NCBI RefSeq assembly: GCF_028863665.1
Contig: NZ_JARBFX010000007.1
Location: 1 to 64,000, forward strand
Direction: 5' to 3'
DNA length: 64,000 bases
From: Aquabacter sediminis
GTDB lineage: Bacteria > Pseudomonadota > Alphaproteobacteria > Rhizobiales > Xanthobacteraceae
Numbering within the stretch: the first letter of the stretch is position 1; every line of letters starts with the position of its first letter. Shown here piece by piece: positions 45,560 to 55,716 of this stretch. Both the position numbers and the translations under genes were made by a program. The notes beneath the pieces are model-generated. The model saw only the letters and a list, made by a program, of their open reading frames with translations. It ran no database searches and was not told the DNA's origin.

Positions 45560-46548
45560 GCCGCTTCGCCGGTCTCTCGCGGGCCGTCCGTCTCCGGCGG
45601 GGAGGGCGGAATGATCCGCAGGCGTTTCACACGGCGAGGATCGGCCTCCAGGACTTCAACCGTGAAACCACCGGGGGTGAGAACTGTTTCACCCACCTTC
45701 GGCACCCGGGCGGCCAGAGTGACCACCAGCCCGCCGAGGCTGTCCACCTCGTCGACCAGCTCTGCCGGGGCGAAGTCGGGGCCGAGCACATCGATCACAT
45801 CATCCACAGGGGTGCGGGCGTCAGCCAGGAAACTGCCATCGGCCTGCTTTTGGACGTCTGAATCCTCTTCGTCGTGCTCATCCTCGATCTCGCCGACGAT
45901 CTCCTCCACCACGTCTTCCATGGAGACAAGGCCGTCGGTCCCGCCATATTCGTCGATCACCAGGGCGAGGTGGACGCGGGCGGCCTGCATCGAGACCAGA
46001 AGGTCAATGGCCGGCATGGACGGCGGCACGTAGAGGATGCGGCGGATGAGGTCCGTATCGGCCAGCGACTGGCCAAGGTCGAATGCACCAAGATTAAGGG
46101 CGGCGGGCTCCACCCCGTTGGCTTCCACCTCCGCGCGGGGCCGGCCGCCGGACGCGATGAAGGTCAGCAGATCGCGGATATGGACCATGCCCACCGGATC
46201 ATCCAGGCCGTCATCATAGACCACCAGCCGGGAATGGCTGGCATTGGCGAACGCCACCATGAGTTCACCCAGGGTCACGTCCTTCTGGACCGCGACGATT
46301 TCCGCGCGCGGGACCATGATGTCCCCGATCCCCACCTCCTTGAGGTGCAGGATGTTGCGCAACATCTTGCGCTCGGACGGCGTGAATTCGCTTACCTCCT
46401 CGGCGGTGTCCTGCTCATCCAGGATTTCCTCCAGATCCGTGCGGAGGGAGCCCTGGGGCCGGAAGGTGCCGAGGAGGGCACGCAATCGATCGAGAAAACT
46501 CTGCGGCTCCGAAGAGGCGGGGTCGCTCGATGAATCGAGATTGGACAT
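45556..46548 (-). CDS. corC: CBS-pair hemolysin/CorC-type protein
   Basis: A soluble cytoplasmic protein of 330 residues with two CBS domains (about 75-205) that bind adenine nucleotides, and a C-terminal CorC_HlyC transporter-associated domain (about 230-315, PVDDVIDVLG, VDSLGGLVVTLAARVPKVG). IMVPRAEIVAVQ and VIDEYGGTDGLVSMEDVVEEIVGE are typical. There is no DUF21 membrane domain, so it is the CorC/TlyC short class. Such proteins are linked to magnesium and cobalt efflux. Downstream gene is lnt, upstream is ybeY. Confidence 0.9.
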   Translation of the reverse strand: MSNLDSSSDPASSEPQSFLDRLRALLGTFRPQGSLRTDLEEILDEQDTAEEVSEFTPSERKMLRNILHLKEVGIGDIMVPRAEIVAVQKDVTLGELMVAFANASHSRLVVYDDGLDDPVGMVHIRDLLTFIASGGRPRAEVEANGVEPAALNLGAFDLGQSLADTDLIRRILYVPPSMPAIDLLVSMQAARVHLALVIDEYGGTDGLVSMEDVVEEIVGEIEDEHDEEDSDVQKQADGSFLADARTPVDDVIDVLGPDFAPAELVDEVDSLGGLVVTLAARVPKVGETVLTPGGFTVEVLEADPRRVKRLRIIPPSPPETDGPRETGEAA

Positions 46549-46570
46549 GGTCTCCCTTTAGGGTCTCAGT

Positions 46571-47080
46571 TCAGGTTTCGGCGGGCAGCGCGTAGGGGTC
46601 GGTGATTCCGAGGCCCGCCAGGATGCGCCGCTCCATGTCTTCCATTTCCTCGGCTTCGTCGTCCTGCTCGTGGTCATAGCCGAGCAGGTGCAGCGTGCCG
46701 TGCACCACCAAGTGGCTCAAATGATCAAGCGGCGCCTTGCCCTCGTCTGCCGCCTCCGCGAGCACCGTCTCCAGGGCGACGATCACATCGCCCAGCGGCT
46801 CGGGTGTTACGTCGTCAGGCACTTCCGCGGCGGGGAAGGACAGGACGTTGGTGGGCTTGTCCTTGTCCCGCCAGTCCCGGTTGAGCACCTGGATGCGGGC
46901 ATCGTCCGTCAGGGTGATGGCCAACTCCACCGGACGGTCGAACGTTTCCGCATGGGCGGTCAGGACCGCCATCGCAGCAGCCTCGCAGCGCGCGCCGGCC
47001 TCCGGCAGAACGGCCCAGCCTTCCGCTTCCAGAAGGATGTCGATCTCTGCCGCAGGCCCGGGACTTCGCGCCGATGCCAT
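46571..47080 (-). CDS. ybeY: Endoribonuclease YbeY (16S rRNA maturation)
   Basis: Zinc-dependent single-strand endoribonuclease used in 16S rRNA 3'-end processing and quality control. The metal site is VVHGTLHLLGYDHEQDDEA, with three His in the H-x3-H-x5-H pattern. The conserved Arg/Asn region is LNRDWRDKDKPTNVLSFP. 169 residues. It starts three bases after the phoH stop, so the two are co-transcribed. Confidence 0.95.
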   Translation of the reverse strand: MASARSPGPAAEIDILLEAEGWAVLPEAGARCEAAAMAVLTAHAETFDRPVELAITLTDDARIQVLNRDWRDKDKPTNVLSFPAAEVPDDVTPEPLGDVIVALETVLAEAADEGKAPLDHLSHLVVHGTLHLLGYDHEQDDEAEEMEDMERRILAGLGITDPYALPAET

Positions 47081-47083
47081 GGC

Positions 47084-48163
47084 TCAGGCCCCCTTGCCGG
47101 ACTTGGCCGCATCGTTGGCCTCATAGGCGGCGACGATACGGGCCACCAGTTCGTGGCGCACCACGTCCTGTGCCGTGAAGTAGGACAGGCCGACGCCTTC
47201 CACACCCTCCAGCAGCCGCACCGCCTCCGCAAGGCCAGACGTCTGGCCGCTGGGCAGGTCGGTCTGGCTCGGGTCTCCCGTGATGATCATGTGGGAGTTC
47301 TCGCCGAGGCGGGTCAGGAACATCTTCATCTGCATGGACGTGGCATTTTGCGCCTCGTCCAGGATCACCGCGGCGTTGGCCAGCGTACGCCCACGCATGA
47401 AGGCGAGCGGCGCGATCTCGATCTCGCCGGACTGGAGCGCCCGCTCCACGAAGGAGCGGTCCATGAGGTCGTAGAGCGCGTCATAGATGGGCCGCAGATA
47501 GGGGTCGACCTTCTCGCGCATGTCGCCGGGCAGGAAGCCGAGCCGCTCACCGGCCTCCACCGCCGGGCGGGACAGGATCAGGCGATCCACCATCCGCCGC
47601 TCCAGGAGGTGCACCGCATAGGCGACCGCCAGCCAGGTCTTTCCCGTGCCCGCAGGCCCGACGCCGAACACCAAGGTGTGGCGCTTCAGGGCGCGGATAT
47701 AGGCGTCCTGCGCGGCCGTACGGGCGCGCACGGGACGACGACGCAGCTGGATCTCGTCGAAGCTCTGGCGGTCTTCGGCGGGGTCGAAATCGAACAGCGA
47801 ACCCTGGGAGACGGCCTCGCGAATGGCACCTTCCACGTCGCCCACGCCCACGTCGCGGCCCCGCTTGAGGCCGTCATAGAGGTGCTCCAGGACGTGGCGC
47901 GCCTGCTCGCAGGCATCGCGCGGGCCTTCCAGCGTCACATGGTTCCCGCGTGAATCAGCCTTCACGCCCAGCTTGCGCTCAAGAAGCGCCAGGTTGCGGC
48001 CATAATGGCCGAACAGCAGCGTGGCGAGGCGGTTGTCGTCGAAGGCGAGCACCACCTGGGTGGGCGCGTCCACCCCCTGGATTGCCCAAGGGTCGGATAT
48101 GGCTGCGCGGGCCGGGCCCTGGGGCACCGGCGGGCGGTCTCGATCGACGCCAGATCTGCGCAA
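47084..48163 (-). CDS. phoH: PhoH-like ATPase
   Basis: Predicted RNA-linked P-loop ATPase. An N-terminal KH-like region is followed by the PhoH domain with Walker A GPAGTGKTWLAV and Walker B VILDEAQNAT. The segment GFLPGDMREKVDPYLRP and ITGDPSQTDLP complete the signature. The 359-residue product starts at TTG 48163, which has an excellent ribosome-binding site (GGAGG, 7 bases upstream) that overlaps the miaB stop. Upstream ATG codons in frame are absent. Part of the miaB-phoH-ybeY-corC-lnt run. Confidence 0.93.
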   Translation of the reverse strand: MRRSGVDRDRPPVPQGPARAAISDPWAIQGVDAPTQVVLAFDDNRLATLLFGHYGRNLALLERKLGVKADSRGNHVTLEGPRDACEQARHVLEHLYDGLKRGRDVGVGDVEGAIREAVSQGSLFDFDPAEDRQSFDEIQLRRRPVRARTAAQDAYIRALKRHTLVFGVGPAGTGKTWLAVAYAVHLLERRMVDRLILSRPAVEAGERLGFLPGDMREKVDPYLRPIYDALYDLMDRSFVERALQSGEIEIAPLAFMRGRTLANAAVILDEAQNATSMQMKMFLTRLGENSHMIITGDPSQTDLPSGQTSGLAEAVRLLEGVEGVGLSYFTAQDVVRHELVARIVAAYEANDAAKSGKGA

Positions 48164-48165
48164 GC

Positions 48166-49551
48166 TCAGGCCTCCATTGCCGCAAGAGGGCGGGCCTCCC
48201 CGGCCGCCGCGCCCGTTTCGGGCCGGCCGGAGAGAGAATTGGGACCCGCCTCCAGAATGGTGACGGGAATGACATCGCCGATCCGGGCGCCGGGCGCTTC
48301 CACGACCACCGACTGGAGGTAGGGCGAGCGCCCGATCAACTGGCCGGCATAGCGGCCGGGCTTTTCCAGGAGAATATCGAACGAGCGGCCCACGCAGGCG
48401 CGGTCAAAGGCGCGCTTGGAGCGCTCGAGGGCCGCCTGCAGGCGGGCGAGACGCTCGGTCTTCACCTCTTCCGCCACCTGGTTGGCATGGTCCGCCGCCG
48501 GGGTGCCCGGACGGGCGGAGTATTTGAACGAATAAGCGCTGGCAAAGCCCACCCGTTCCACGAGGTCCAGCGTCTCCTCGAATTCAGCCTCGGTCTCCCC
48601 GGGGAAGCCGACGATGAAATCGGACGACAGCGCCAGGTCCGGACGGGCCGCGCGCATGCGGTCGATGATGTCGAAGAACTCTGCCCGGCCATGCTTGCGG
48701 TTCATGGCCTGGAGGATCCGGTCGGAGCCGGACTGCACCGGCAGGTGCAGATAGGGCATCAACACCGGCAGGTCGCGATGGGCGGCGATCAGGTCGTCAT
48801 CCATGTCGCGGGGATGGCTGGTGGTATAGCGCAGGCGCGCGACACCTGGGATCTCCGCGAGACGATGGAGGAGGCGGGCGAGCGACCACACCGTGCCATC
48901 CGGGCCGTCCCCGTGGAAGGCATTCACATTCTGGCCGATGAGCGTGATCTCGCGCACGCCCTGGCCGGCGAGGCGCTCCGCCTCGACCACGATCTTCGCC
49001 ACCGGCCGCGACAGCTCGGCCCCACGGGTATAGGGAACCACGCAGAAGGTACAGAACTTGTCGCACCCTTCCTGGACGGTGACGAAGGCGGTGGGGCCGC
49101 GCTTGCGTGTCGCCTCAAGGCTTGGAGCGGGAAGATGGTCGAACTTGTCCTCGACAGGAAAGTCCGTATCCACCGCCTGACCACCGGCTTTGACCTTGGC
49201 GAGCAGCTCGGGCAGGCGGTGGTAGCTTTGAGGACCCACAACCAGGTCCACCACCGGCGCCCGGCGCATGATTTCTGCGCCTTCCGCCTGGGCGACGCAG
49301 CCGGCCACGGCGATGATGTTCTTGCGGCCCGTCTCAGCGCGCGCCTTGCGCATGCGACCGAGCTCCGAATAGACCTTTTCGGCGGCCTTTTCGCGAATAT
49401 GGCAGGTGTTCAGGATGACGAGATCGGCCTCCGCCGGATCGCTCGTCTCCACATAGCCTTCCTTGGCCAGGGTGTCCGCCATACGATGGGAATCGTAGAC
49501 GTTCATCTGGCACCCGAACGACTTCACATAAAGCTTGCGGGGCTCGTCCAT
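48166..49551 (-). CDS. miaB: tRNA-2-methylthio-N6-dimethylallyladenosine synthase
   Basis: Radical-SAM methylthiotransferase that modifies A37 of tRNAs. The N-terminal UPF0004 domain has Cys in [23 protein letters not shown] and [10 protein letters not shown]. The radical-SAM cluster motif is [17 protein letters not shown] (CxxxCxxC). A C-terminal TRAM domain ends near the stop. 461 residues. It shares its stop region with the TTG start of phoH. Confidence 0.97.
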   Translation of the reverse strand: MDEPRKLYVKSFGCQMNVYDSHRMADTLAKEGYVETSDPAEADLVILNTCHIREKAAEKVYSELGRMRKARAETGRKNIIAVAGCVAQAEGAEIMRRAPVVDLVVGPQSYHRLPELLAKVKAGGQAVDTDFPVEDKFDHLPAPSLEATRKRGPTAFVTVQEGCDKFCTFCVVPYTRGAELSRPVAKIVVEAERLAGQGVREITLIGQNVNAFHGDGPDGTVWSLARLLHRLAEIPGVARLRYTTSHPRDMDDDLIAAHRDLPVLMPYLHLPVQSGSDRILQAMNRKHGRAEFFDIIDRMRAARPDLALSSDFIVGFPGETEAEFEETLDLVERVGFASAYSFKYSARPGTPAADHANQVAEEVKTERLARLQAALERSKRAFDRACVGRSFDILLEKPGRYAGQLIGRSPYLQSVVVEAPGARIGDVIPVTILEAGPNSLSGRPETGAAAGEARPLAAMEA

Positions 49552-49671
49552 TGCATCTCTGCCGTCGTCACCCTCGCGCCGCGACGCGACGCTGCTGTGA
49601 CGCCGACGCTGTCTTCCCCGTGTCTGTAAGAACCATCCTCAGTCTTACCGGCAATTGCGCGATTTGGAAAC

Positions 49672-50562
49672 TCACGTCGCTCCGCCACGGCCGGTCAGGC
49701 TGTCCTGCAGGAGGCGCTTGACCTCCTCCTCGCACAGACGCGTCACGGCCTTGCGGTCCAAAGGGCCATCCAGGGCCTTGGCTTCCCCGAAGGTCACCGT
49801 CACGTCGATGGCGCCCTGGCGCAGCACTTCCAGCAGGTGCGGAGCAAGATCCAAGTCGCCATACCAGGCGGCCAGGGGGCGGTGCTGGCGGCCCATGGGG
49901 ATGCCTTGGACCTTCACATAGGCCACGGAGAGCGGCTGCACCCGCGCCTCGCTTCCCGCCGCCATCACGTCGCGCACGGCGCCCACCAGGGCCGAACGGA
50001 ACGGAAGGACGCGATTGCCGTCGCTGGAGGTGCCCTCGGCGAACAGGACCACCGGATCACCCTGCGACAGGCGCTCGGCGATTTCCTGGTTCACCGCCCC
50101 GGTCTTGGCGCGGCGCTGGCGATCCACGAACACCGAGCGCTGGAGCTTGGCCAGAAGGCCGATCAGCGGCCAACCCGCCACCTCGGACTTGGCCACGAAG
50201 ACCAGAGGCACCACCGATCCCAGGACGCAAATGTCCAGCCAGGTGGAATGATTGGACAGAAACAGAAGCGGCCGCTCAGCCACTGGGGCGCCCTTCACGG
50301 TGACCCGCACACCCATCAAGGCCAGCGCCGCGCGATGAAACAGCATGGGGATTTGACGGCGTACCGGCAGATTAAGCTTCAGTGCCACCCATTGCAGGGG
50401 AATGCCCACCGCCGTCACGCCGGCCAGGGCGACGAGCATGCCGCCCATGCGCAACCGGTCGAGGATCCGGGAGGCGGCCGGCCATTCGGGCCCGAGATTG
50501 GGCATGGGTTCCTTGTCGAAGGAATCCACCCACGGCGCAGGGCCCGGCACGTTCATGGTCAC
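49672..50562 (-). CDS. plsC: 1-acyl-sn-glycerol-3-phosphate acyltransferase
   Basis: Membrane-associated acyltransferase of phosphatidic acid synthesis. The catalytic His-x4-Asp motif is in LSNHSTWLDI and the substrate motif is LFAEGTSSDG; SVFVDRQRR also fits. A hydrophobic helix near residues 42-62 anchors it. The GTG start at 50562 overlaps the fur stop; ATG 50556 is an alternative. 296 residues is slightly longer than the E. coli enzyme. Confidence 0.92.
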   Translation of the reverse strand: MTMNVPGPAPWVDSFDKEPMPNLGPEWPAASRILDRLRMGGMLVALAGVTAVGIPLQWVALKLNLPVRRQIPMLFHRAALALMGVRVTVKGAPVAERPLLFLSNHSTWLDICVLGSVVPLVFVAKSEVAGWPLIGLLAKLQRSVFVDRQRRAKTGAVNQEIAERLSQGDPVVLFAEGTSSDGNRVLPFRSALVGAVRDVMAAGSEARVQPLSVAYVKVQGIPMGRQHRPLAAWYGDLDLAPHLLEVLRQGAIDVTVTFGEAKALDGPLDRKAVTRLCEEEVKRLLQDSLTGRGGAT

Positions 50563-50987
50563 GCCGGCTTCTCCTCAAGGGGAACCACATAGAGTTCGAG
50601 CCGGTGGCCGACGATTCGATAACCCAGCCGCCGGGCGATCTCCTCCTGGAGGCGCTCAATCTCCTCGGACCGGAACTCCTTCACCTCCCCGCTGCGCAGG
50701 TCGATGAGATGGTCGTGATGCTCGTCCGGCACCGGCTCGTAGCGCGAACGGCCATCGCCGAATTCGTGGCGCTCCACGATGCCCGCATCCTCGAACATCT
50801 TGACGGTCCGATAGACTGTGGAGATGGAAATCTTGTCGTCGATGGCGCTGGCGCGGCGGTACAGCTCCTCCACGTCGGGATGATCCTCGGCGGCGGTGAG
50901 CACGCGGGCGATCACCCGGCGCTGGTCGGTCATGCGCATGCCCTTGGCGTGGCAGGCTTCCTCGATGGCGCTGATCTTGTCGCTCAA
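50559..50987 (-). CDS. fur: Ferric uptake regulator family protein (Fur/Mur)
   Basis: Metal-responsive repressor of 142 residues. The winged-helix part includes RMTDQRRVIARVLTAAEDHPD and ISISTVYRTVKMFEDAGIV; the metal-binding part includes the HHDHLI segment and EFGDGRSRYE. The TTG start at 50987 is chosen because it is preceded by AGGAGGG; the longer frame upstream has an Arg-rich sequence unlike Fur. In many rhizobia the Fur orthologue responds to manganese (Mur). Sequence alone does not settle the metal. Coupled to plsC by overlap and divergent from nothing; rimI lies upstream. Confidence 0.92.
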   Translation of the reverse strand: MSDKISAIEEACHAKGMRMTDQRRVIARVLTAAEDHPDVEELYRRASAIDDKISISTVYRTVKMFEDAGIVERHEFGDGRSRYEPVPDEHHDHLIDLRSGEVKEFRSEEIERLQEEIARRLGYRIVGHRLELYVVPLEEKPA

Positions 50988-51078
50988 GGATACCCTCCTT
51001 CTTCGCCGAGCCGGTTCCTGCTTATGGCGTCGGTCCCCCGTCCGCAAGCGGGAGGCGCGGGACGGTTTGCCCTGGCCT

Positions 51079-51558
51079 TCAGAAGTCCAGGCGCATCACG
51101 AGGGCGTCGCCGGAGCCACCCGAGCCCGCATAATAGCCCTTGCGGCGCCCCACTTCCCCATAGCCGAGGCTACGATAGAGCTTGACCGCCGCGACATTCC
51201 CCGCCTCGACCTCCAAGTGCGAGGAGGTCACGCCAAGCCCGGCGAGGCGCTGGAGATGGTGGGTCAGAAGCAGACGGCCCAGCCCCTTGCCGCGAGCGGC
51301 GGGGGCGACCGCAATGGACAGGATCTCCGCTTCCGGCGCCACCAGGTGCGAGAGCACGAAACCCAGCACGTCCCCTGTTCCCCGCCACACCACGTGGGCC
51401 CGCGCCGCCTGACTGGCGAGCAATCGCTCCAGTTCGTCCGTGCCCCAGCCGCGATGGAAGGAGGCGGCGTGGATGCGCGCCATGGCCGGCATGTCGGCCG
51501 TCCATGCGTCGCGCACGACCGGTGCCTTGGGCGCGGAGAAGCCGGGGAACGAAATCAC
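51079..51558 (-). CDS. rimI: Ribosomal-protein-alanine N-acetyltransferase
   Basis: GNAT enzyme of 159 residues that acetylates the N-terminus of ribosomal protein S18 or related targets. The acetyl-CoA site is VAPAARGKGLGRLLLTHHL, followed by LEVEAGNVAAVKLYRSLGY. The GTG start at 51558 overlaps the tsaB stop (GTGA). The tsaB-rimI pair is widely conserved, which supports the call. Confidence 0.93.
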   Translation of the reverse strand: MISFPGFSAPKAPVVRDAWTADMPAMARIHAASFHRGWGTDELERLLASQAARAHVVWRGTGDVLGFVLSHLVAPEAEILSIAVAPAARGKGLGRLLLTHHLQRLAGLGVTSSHLEVEAGNVAAVKLYRSLGYGEVGRRKGYYAGSGGSGDALVMRLDF

Positions 51559-52238
51559 CGCCGGGCGATCCGCGCCGCATCCTGCGGCTTGGCGTCGGGA
51601 GCCTTCAGATAAAGTGGGCGCGGTTCCGCCTGGGCGGGGTCCGCCACCGCGCCGAGACGGGCGACCCACGCCACGTCGGGGGCGGCCATGACCTCCACCG
51701 TCTCCGGCGTCGCTTCCCCCGGCGGCCACATCTGCGCCACGAGGCCAGCCCCCGACCCCACAAGGCGCACCGCGCCGATGGCGACCGAGCGCGCCGCATC
51801 CTTCGCCGACATCACCCGCGGCGCGATCAGGGTGCGCCCTCCCGAGCCAAACATCTGCAGGAACACATGGTCGTGGCGGGCATCGATGGCGCTCACCACG
51901 GGCACGCTGTCATCCATGGCGAGGAAAGGGGCGGCCAGGGCCGCGAGCGTGGACACCCCCACCACCGGCCGCCGCGCCACCAGCGCGAAGCCGCGCGCGG
52001 CCGAGAGCCCGACGCGCAACCCGGTGAAGCTGCCGGGACCGACGGTCGCCACCACGCGGTCCAGCTCGGAAAAGTCCAGCCCGGCATCGCGCATGACCTG
52101 TTCGACGATGGGCACGAGCGCCTCCGCGTGCCCGCGCTCCATGTAAACGGAATCGCCGGCGACAATGGTGTCGCTTTCCCCGTTCAGCACCGCGACCGAG
52201 CAGGCGGTCAGTGCCGTATCAATGGCCAGAACATACAT
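51555..52238 (-). CDS. tsaB: tRNA threonylcarbamoyladenosine biosynthesis protein TsaB
   Basis: Partner of TsaD in making t6A37 of ANN-decoding tRNAs. It is an ASKHA-fold protein of 227 residues: LAIDTALTACSVAVLNG at the N-terminus, ATVGPGSFTGLRVGLSAARG in the middle, and IDARHDHVFLQMF. The start at 52238 places MYVLAIDTA at the N-terminus as in other TsaB proteins. It overlaps rimI downstream. Confidence 0.95.
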   Translation of the reverse strand: MYVLAIDTALTACSVAVLNGESDTIVAGDSVYMERGHAEALVPIVEQVMRDAGLDFSELDRVVATVGPGSFTGLRVGLSAARGFALVARRPVVGVSTLAALAAPFLAMDDSVPVVSAIDARHDHVFLQMFGSGGRTLIAPRVMSAKDAARSVAIGAVRLVGSGAGLVAQMWPPGEATPETVEVMAAPDVAWVARLGAVADPAQAEPRPLYLKAPDAKPQDAARIARR

Positions 52239-52350
52239 GTGGTGTGACAGCCCGAATCCCGGCTGCACAATCCCCCGAAACCGGCCTCAACGGAAGGGGG
52301 GCGGGAAAATCGCCCCGCCCAAGCCCGAACTGCGGCGCTGGAGCTTGCCT

Positions 52351-52908
52351 TTAGACCGGGCGAACCTCGACCACTTCCGGCACGAAATGTCGCAACAGGT
52401 TCTCGATGCCGTTCTTCAGCGTCGCCGTGGACGAGGGACACCCCGAGCAGGAGCCCTTCATATTAAGATAGACGATGCCTTCCTTGAAGCCGCGGAAGGT
52501 AATGTCGCCGCCATCATTGGCGACCGCCGGACGCACGCGCGTCTCGATCAGTTCCTTGATGGTGTCGACGATTTCCTCGTCCTCGGCGGCGAAGAACTCG
52601 TCGCCGTCCTCACTCGCGGCCACCCCCTCGGCCAGCACGGGCGCACCGGACATGAAGTGCTCCATGATGGCGCCGAGAATGGCGGGCTTCAGGTGCGCCC
52701 AGTCTCCCCCCGCCTTGGTCACCGTGATGAAGTCGGACCCCAGGAACACGCCGTTCACACCGTTCACCTCGAACAGGCGCTGGGCCAGGGGCGAACGCTC
52801 GGCTTCGCTCTCGCTGCGCAGTTCGAGGGTGCCATCGCCCAGGACAGTCCGTCCGGGCAGGAATTTCAGGGTCGCCGGATTGGGCGTCGCCTCGGTCTGG
52901 ATGAACAT
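52351..52908 (-). CDS. nfuA: Nfu-type iron-sulfur cluster carrier protein
   Basis: Carries Fe-S clusters to client proteins. The N-terminal Nfu domain starts MFIQTEATPNPATLKFLPG and the C-terminal NifU-like domain contains RPAVANDGGDITFRGF and the CxxC site in GSCSGCPSSTATLKNGIE. 185 residues. The start at 52908 follows GAAGGATGTGAGATCAAA. This two-domain form is typical of alphaproteobacteria and mitochondria (NFU1). It lies 112 bp upstream of tsaB on the same strand and divergent from htpX. Confidence 0.96.
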   Translation of the reverse strand: MFIQTEATPNPATLKFLPGRTVLGDGTLELRSESEAERSPLAQRLFEVNGVNGVFLGSDFITVTKAGGDWAHLKPAILGAIMEHFMSGAPVLAEGVAASEDGDEFFAAEDEEIVDTIKELIETRVRPAVANDGGDITFRGFKEGIVYLNMKGSCSGCPSSTATLKNGIENLLRHFVPEVVEVRPV

Positions 52909-53201
52909 TTTGATCTCACATCCTTCAAGGGGATGGCGGCAGAACCGCACGTCACCGGGAAGATAGGCATGGCCGGGCTTCAGGGAAAGGGTCGTCGCAC
53001 CATCCCGATCTTGTGCCAGCGCGGGACACACGCCGAGAGAAGGCGAGATCGAAGGGGGAACGGGAGCAGTCCGAATCGCTGCTTGCCCAGCGATCTTCTT
53101 TTGTTCCCGCTCAAGGCGTGAAGCCTTGAACCGCAAGAATGCGATCCCCATCCTTAACGGCGCGGCATCCGCTTGAGCCTTTGCCGCCGAAGGAGAGAGG
53201 A

Positions 53202-54146
53202 ATGAATTACGTACGGACGGCCATCCTGCTTGCGGGTTTGACCGCCCTTTTCATGGCCGTGGGGTTCGCTATCGGCGGCAAGGGCGGGATGATGATTGCG
53301 CTGGTCATCGCCGCGGGCATGAACCTGTTCAGCTACTGGAACTCGGACAAGATGGTCCTGCGCATGTATGGGGCGCAGGAAGTGGACGAGCGAACCGCCC
53401 CCGATCTTGTCGCCATGGTGCGCGAACTTGCGCAGCGGGCCGAACTGCCCATGCCGCGCGTCTACATCATCGACAATCCGCAACCCAACGCCTTTGCCAC
53501 CGGGCGCAATCCGCAGAATGCTGCGGTCGCGGCCACGACAGGCCTGCTGCGCACCTTGTCGCGCGAGGAAGTGGCGGGCGTGATGGCGCACGAGCTGGCG
53601 CATATCAAGCATCACGACACCCTCACCATGACCATCACGGCGACCATTGCGGGCGCCATCTCCATGCTCGCCAATATCGGCCTGCTGTTCGGTGGCGGAA
53701 ACCGGGAGAACGGCTCGCCCTTTGGCGCCATCGGGACCATCCTGATGGTCATCCTGGCCCCTCTCGCGGCCATGGTGGTCCAGATGGCCATCTCCCGCTC
53801 GCGGGAGTATGAGGCCGACCGCGGCGGAGCGGAGATTTGCGGCGAGCCGATGGCACTGGCCTCGGCGCTGGCCAAGATCGCCGGCATTGCCCACCAGGTG
53901 AACAATTACGAAGCCGAGGCGCACCCCGCCACCGCCCACATGTTCATCATCAATCCCCTGTCCGGCCAGCGCATGGACGGTCTGTTCTCGACCCACCCCG
54001 CCACGGAAAACCGCATCGCCGCCCTGCAGGAGTTGGCGCGGCAGATGGGCCGGGGCATGGGAGGCGGGATGGGCGGCGGCTTCGGGTCCGCTCCCCGTGC
54101 CGCCGGCCCCTGGAATGGTGGCGGTCGACGCGGCCCATGGGGATGA
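53202..54146 (+). CDS. htpX: Protease HtpX homologue
   Basis: Membrane-bound zinc metalloprotease of envelope protein quality control. Two N-terminal helices are followed by the catalytic HExxH in [14 protein letters not shown], two more helices, and the third zinc ligand region [34 protein letters not shown] is a conserved C-terminal segment, and the tail is Gly-rich. The start at 53202 has AAGGAGAGAGGA just upstream. 314 residues. Confidence 0.96.
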   Translation: MNYVRTAILLAGLTALFMAVGFAIGGKGGMMIALVIAAGMNLFSYWNSDKMVLRMYGAQEVDERTAPDLVAMVRELAQRAELPMPRVYIIDNPQPNAFATGRNPQNAAVAATTGLLRTLSREEVAGVMAHELAHIKHHDTLTMTITATIAGAISMLANIGLLFGGGNRENGSPFGAIGTILMVILAPLAAMVVQMAISRSREYEADRGGAEICGEPMALASALAKIAGIAHQVNNYEAEAHPATAHMFIINPLSGQRMDGLFSTHPATENRIAALQELARQMGRGMGGGMGGGFGSAPRAAGPWNGGGRRGPWG

Positions 54147-54264
54147 TCCGACCCCGCGAACGCCGCCCGTTTTCCAGCCGGGACGGGGACGGGTTTCGTC
54201 GCTCGTCCCGGCGCACATTAGCCCCCGATTTGCAAAACGCTCCGGCCTGGCTTACCTGCCGCCC

Positions 54265-55596
54265 ATGAAATCCCCCTCTGCCAACGCCTCGCGGCGTCCG
54301 CCGCCCTCTGGTCTGCCTGCGCGTCTCGTCGCCGCCGATGCGCTCGACCGCATTCTGCGCGCCAACCTGCCGCTCGAGGAAGCCCTGGAGGCCGCTGCCG
54401 GCCTCGACCCCCGCGACCGGGCGCTGGCCTATCGCATCGTTGCTACGGCCCTCCGTCGGCTGGGAACCCTGCGCGCCATCTTCGGCATGTTGCTGGAGCG
54501 TGGCACCCCGCGCTCCGCCCCCAAGGTGGAAACCGTCCTCCTGGTCGGCGCCGCCCAGATCCTGTTCATGGACGTGCCGGACCATGCGGCGGTGGGACTG
54601 AGCGTGGAAGTGGCCCGGCACGACAAGTCCACCGGCGGCTTTGCGGGCCTTATCAATGCGGTGCTCCGCCGCCTGACCCGGGAGGGACAGGATCTGCTGG
54701 CGCAGGTGGCGCCGCAGCTTCTCGACACGCCGGACTGGCTGCGCACCCGCTGGACCGCGACCTATGGTGCCGATGCGACCCGCGCCATTTGCGAGGCACT
54801 CTTGAATGAACCGCCGCTCGACCTGACGGTGAAGGCGGATCCCGAAGGCTGGGCGCAGACGCTCGGCGGCACATTGACACCCACCGGCACCGTTCGGCTT
54901 GCCAATGCCGGCCCCATTCGTGCCCTTCCGGGCTTTGAAGAGGGGGCGTGGTGGGTCCAGGACGCGGGCGCCGCCTTGCCGGCGCGCCTTCTGGGCGACG
55001 TGCGCGGGCGGCGGGTGGCCGATCTGTGCGCCGCACCGGGCGGCAAGACCGCCCAGCTCGCCGCCGCCGGAGCGGACGTGACGGCCGTGGACCGCTCCGC
55101 CGACCGCCTGACGCGCCTGAAAGAAAATCTGGCTCGCCTCGGCCTTGCCGCCAGCGTCATCCAGGCGGACGCCACCACCTTCAAGGCCGAGCCGTTTCAC
55201 GCCATCCTGCTCGATGCGCCCTGCTCGGCCACGGGCACCTTGCGCCGCCATCCGGACGTGGCCTGGAGCAAGAGCCCGGCGGACATCGGCACGCTCGCCG
55301 CGCTTCAGAGCCGGCTCATCGACCACGCAGCCGAACTTTTGGCGCCGGGCGGCGTGCTGGTCTATTCCACCTGCTCCCTCGAGCCGGAGGAGGGGGAGGC
55401 GCAGATCGAGGCCCTGCTCGCCCGCAGGCCCGACATGGAGCGTGCGCCCATGGACAAGAATGAGCATCCGGGCCTCGAAAAATTCATCACTCCTCAAGGG
55501 GATTTGCGCACACTTCCCTCGGACTGGCCCGCGCCGAGGCCCGAGCTTTCGGGTATTGACGGCTTCTTCGCGGCCCGGTTGCGCAAGCGCGGCTGA
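54265..55596 (+). CDS. rsmB: 16S rRNA (cytosine-5)-methyltransferase, RsmB-like
   Basis: SAM-dependent m5C methyltransferase. The N-terminal NusB-like domain (about 15-145) contains LVAADALDRILRANLPLEEA and DPRDRALAYRIVATALRR. The catalytic domain has the SAM site VADLCAAPGGKTAQLAAAGA, the Cys in DAPCSATGTLRRHPD, and the nucleophile in VYSTCSLEPEEGE. 443 residues. The ATG at 54265 lies 118 bp after htpX. It precedes the heparinase-like gene and purH, a grouping common in Rhizobiales. Confidence 0.94.
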   Translation: MKSPSANASRRPPPSGLPARLVAADALDRILRANLPLEEALEAAAGLDPRDRALAYRIVATALRRLGTLRAIFGMLLERGTPRSAPKVETVLLVGAAQILFMDVPDHAAVGLSVEVARHDKSTGGFAGLINAVLRRLTREGQDLLAQVAPQLLDTPDWLRTRWTATYGADATRAICEALLNEPPLDLTVKADPEGWAQTLGGTLTPTGTVRLANAGPIRALPGFEEGAWWVQDAGAALPARLLGDVRGRRVADLCAAPGGKTAQLAAAGADVTAVDRSADRLTRLKENLARLGLAASVIQADATTFKAEPFHAILLDAPCSATGTLRRHPDVAWSKSPADIGTLAALQSRLIDHAAELLAPGGVLVYSTCSLEPEEGEAQIEALLARRPDMERAPMDKNEHPGLEKFITPQGDLRTLPSDWPAPRPELSGIDGFFAARLRKRG

Positions 55597-55716
55597 TCCG
55601 GCTTTGCCCATGTCGGGAGCGAGCGGTCCTCATTCTGGACCGACCTGCCACCCTCCCATGGCTGCCGCGAGGCTCGCCTTCCGAAGGACGGTCCGCGGGC
55701 AGGGGTGGCAGGACGC

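Noticed and set aside
52299-52320. Inverted repeat GGGCGGG/CCCGCCC after nfuA as a terminator
   Set aside because: There is no T tract on the minus strand and the arms are simple G/C runs that occur by chance in this composition.
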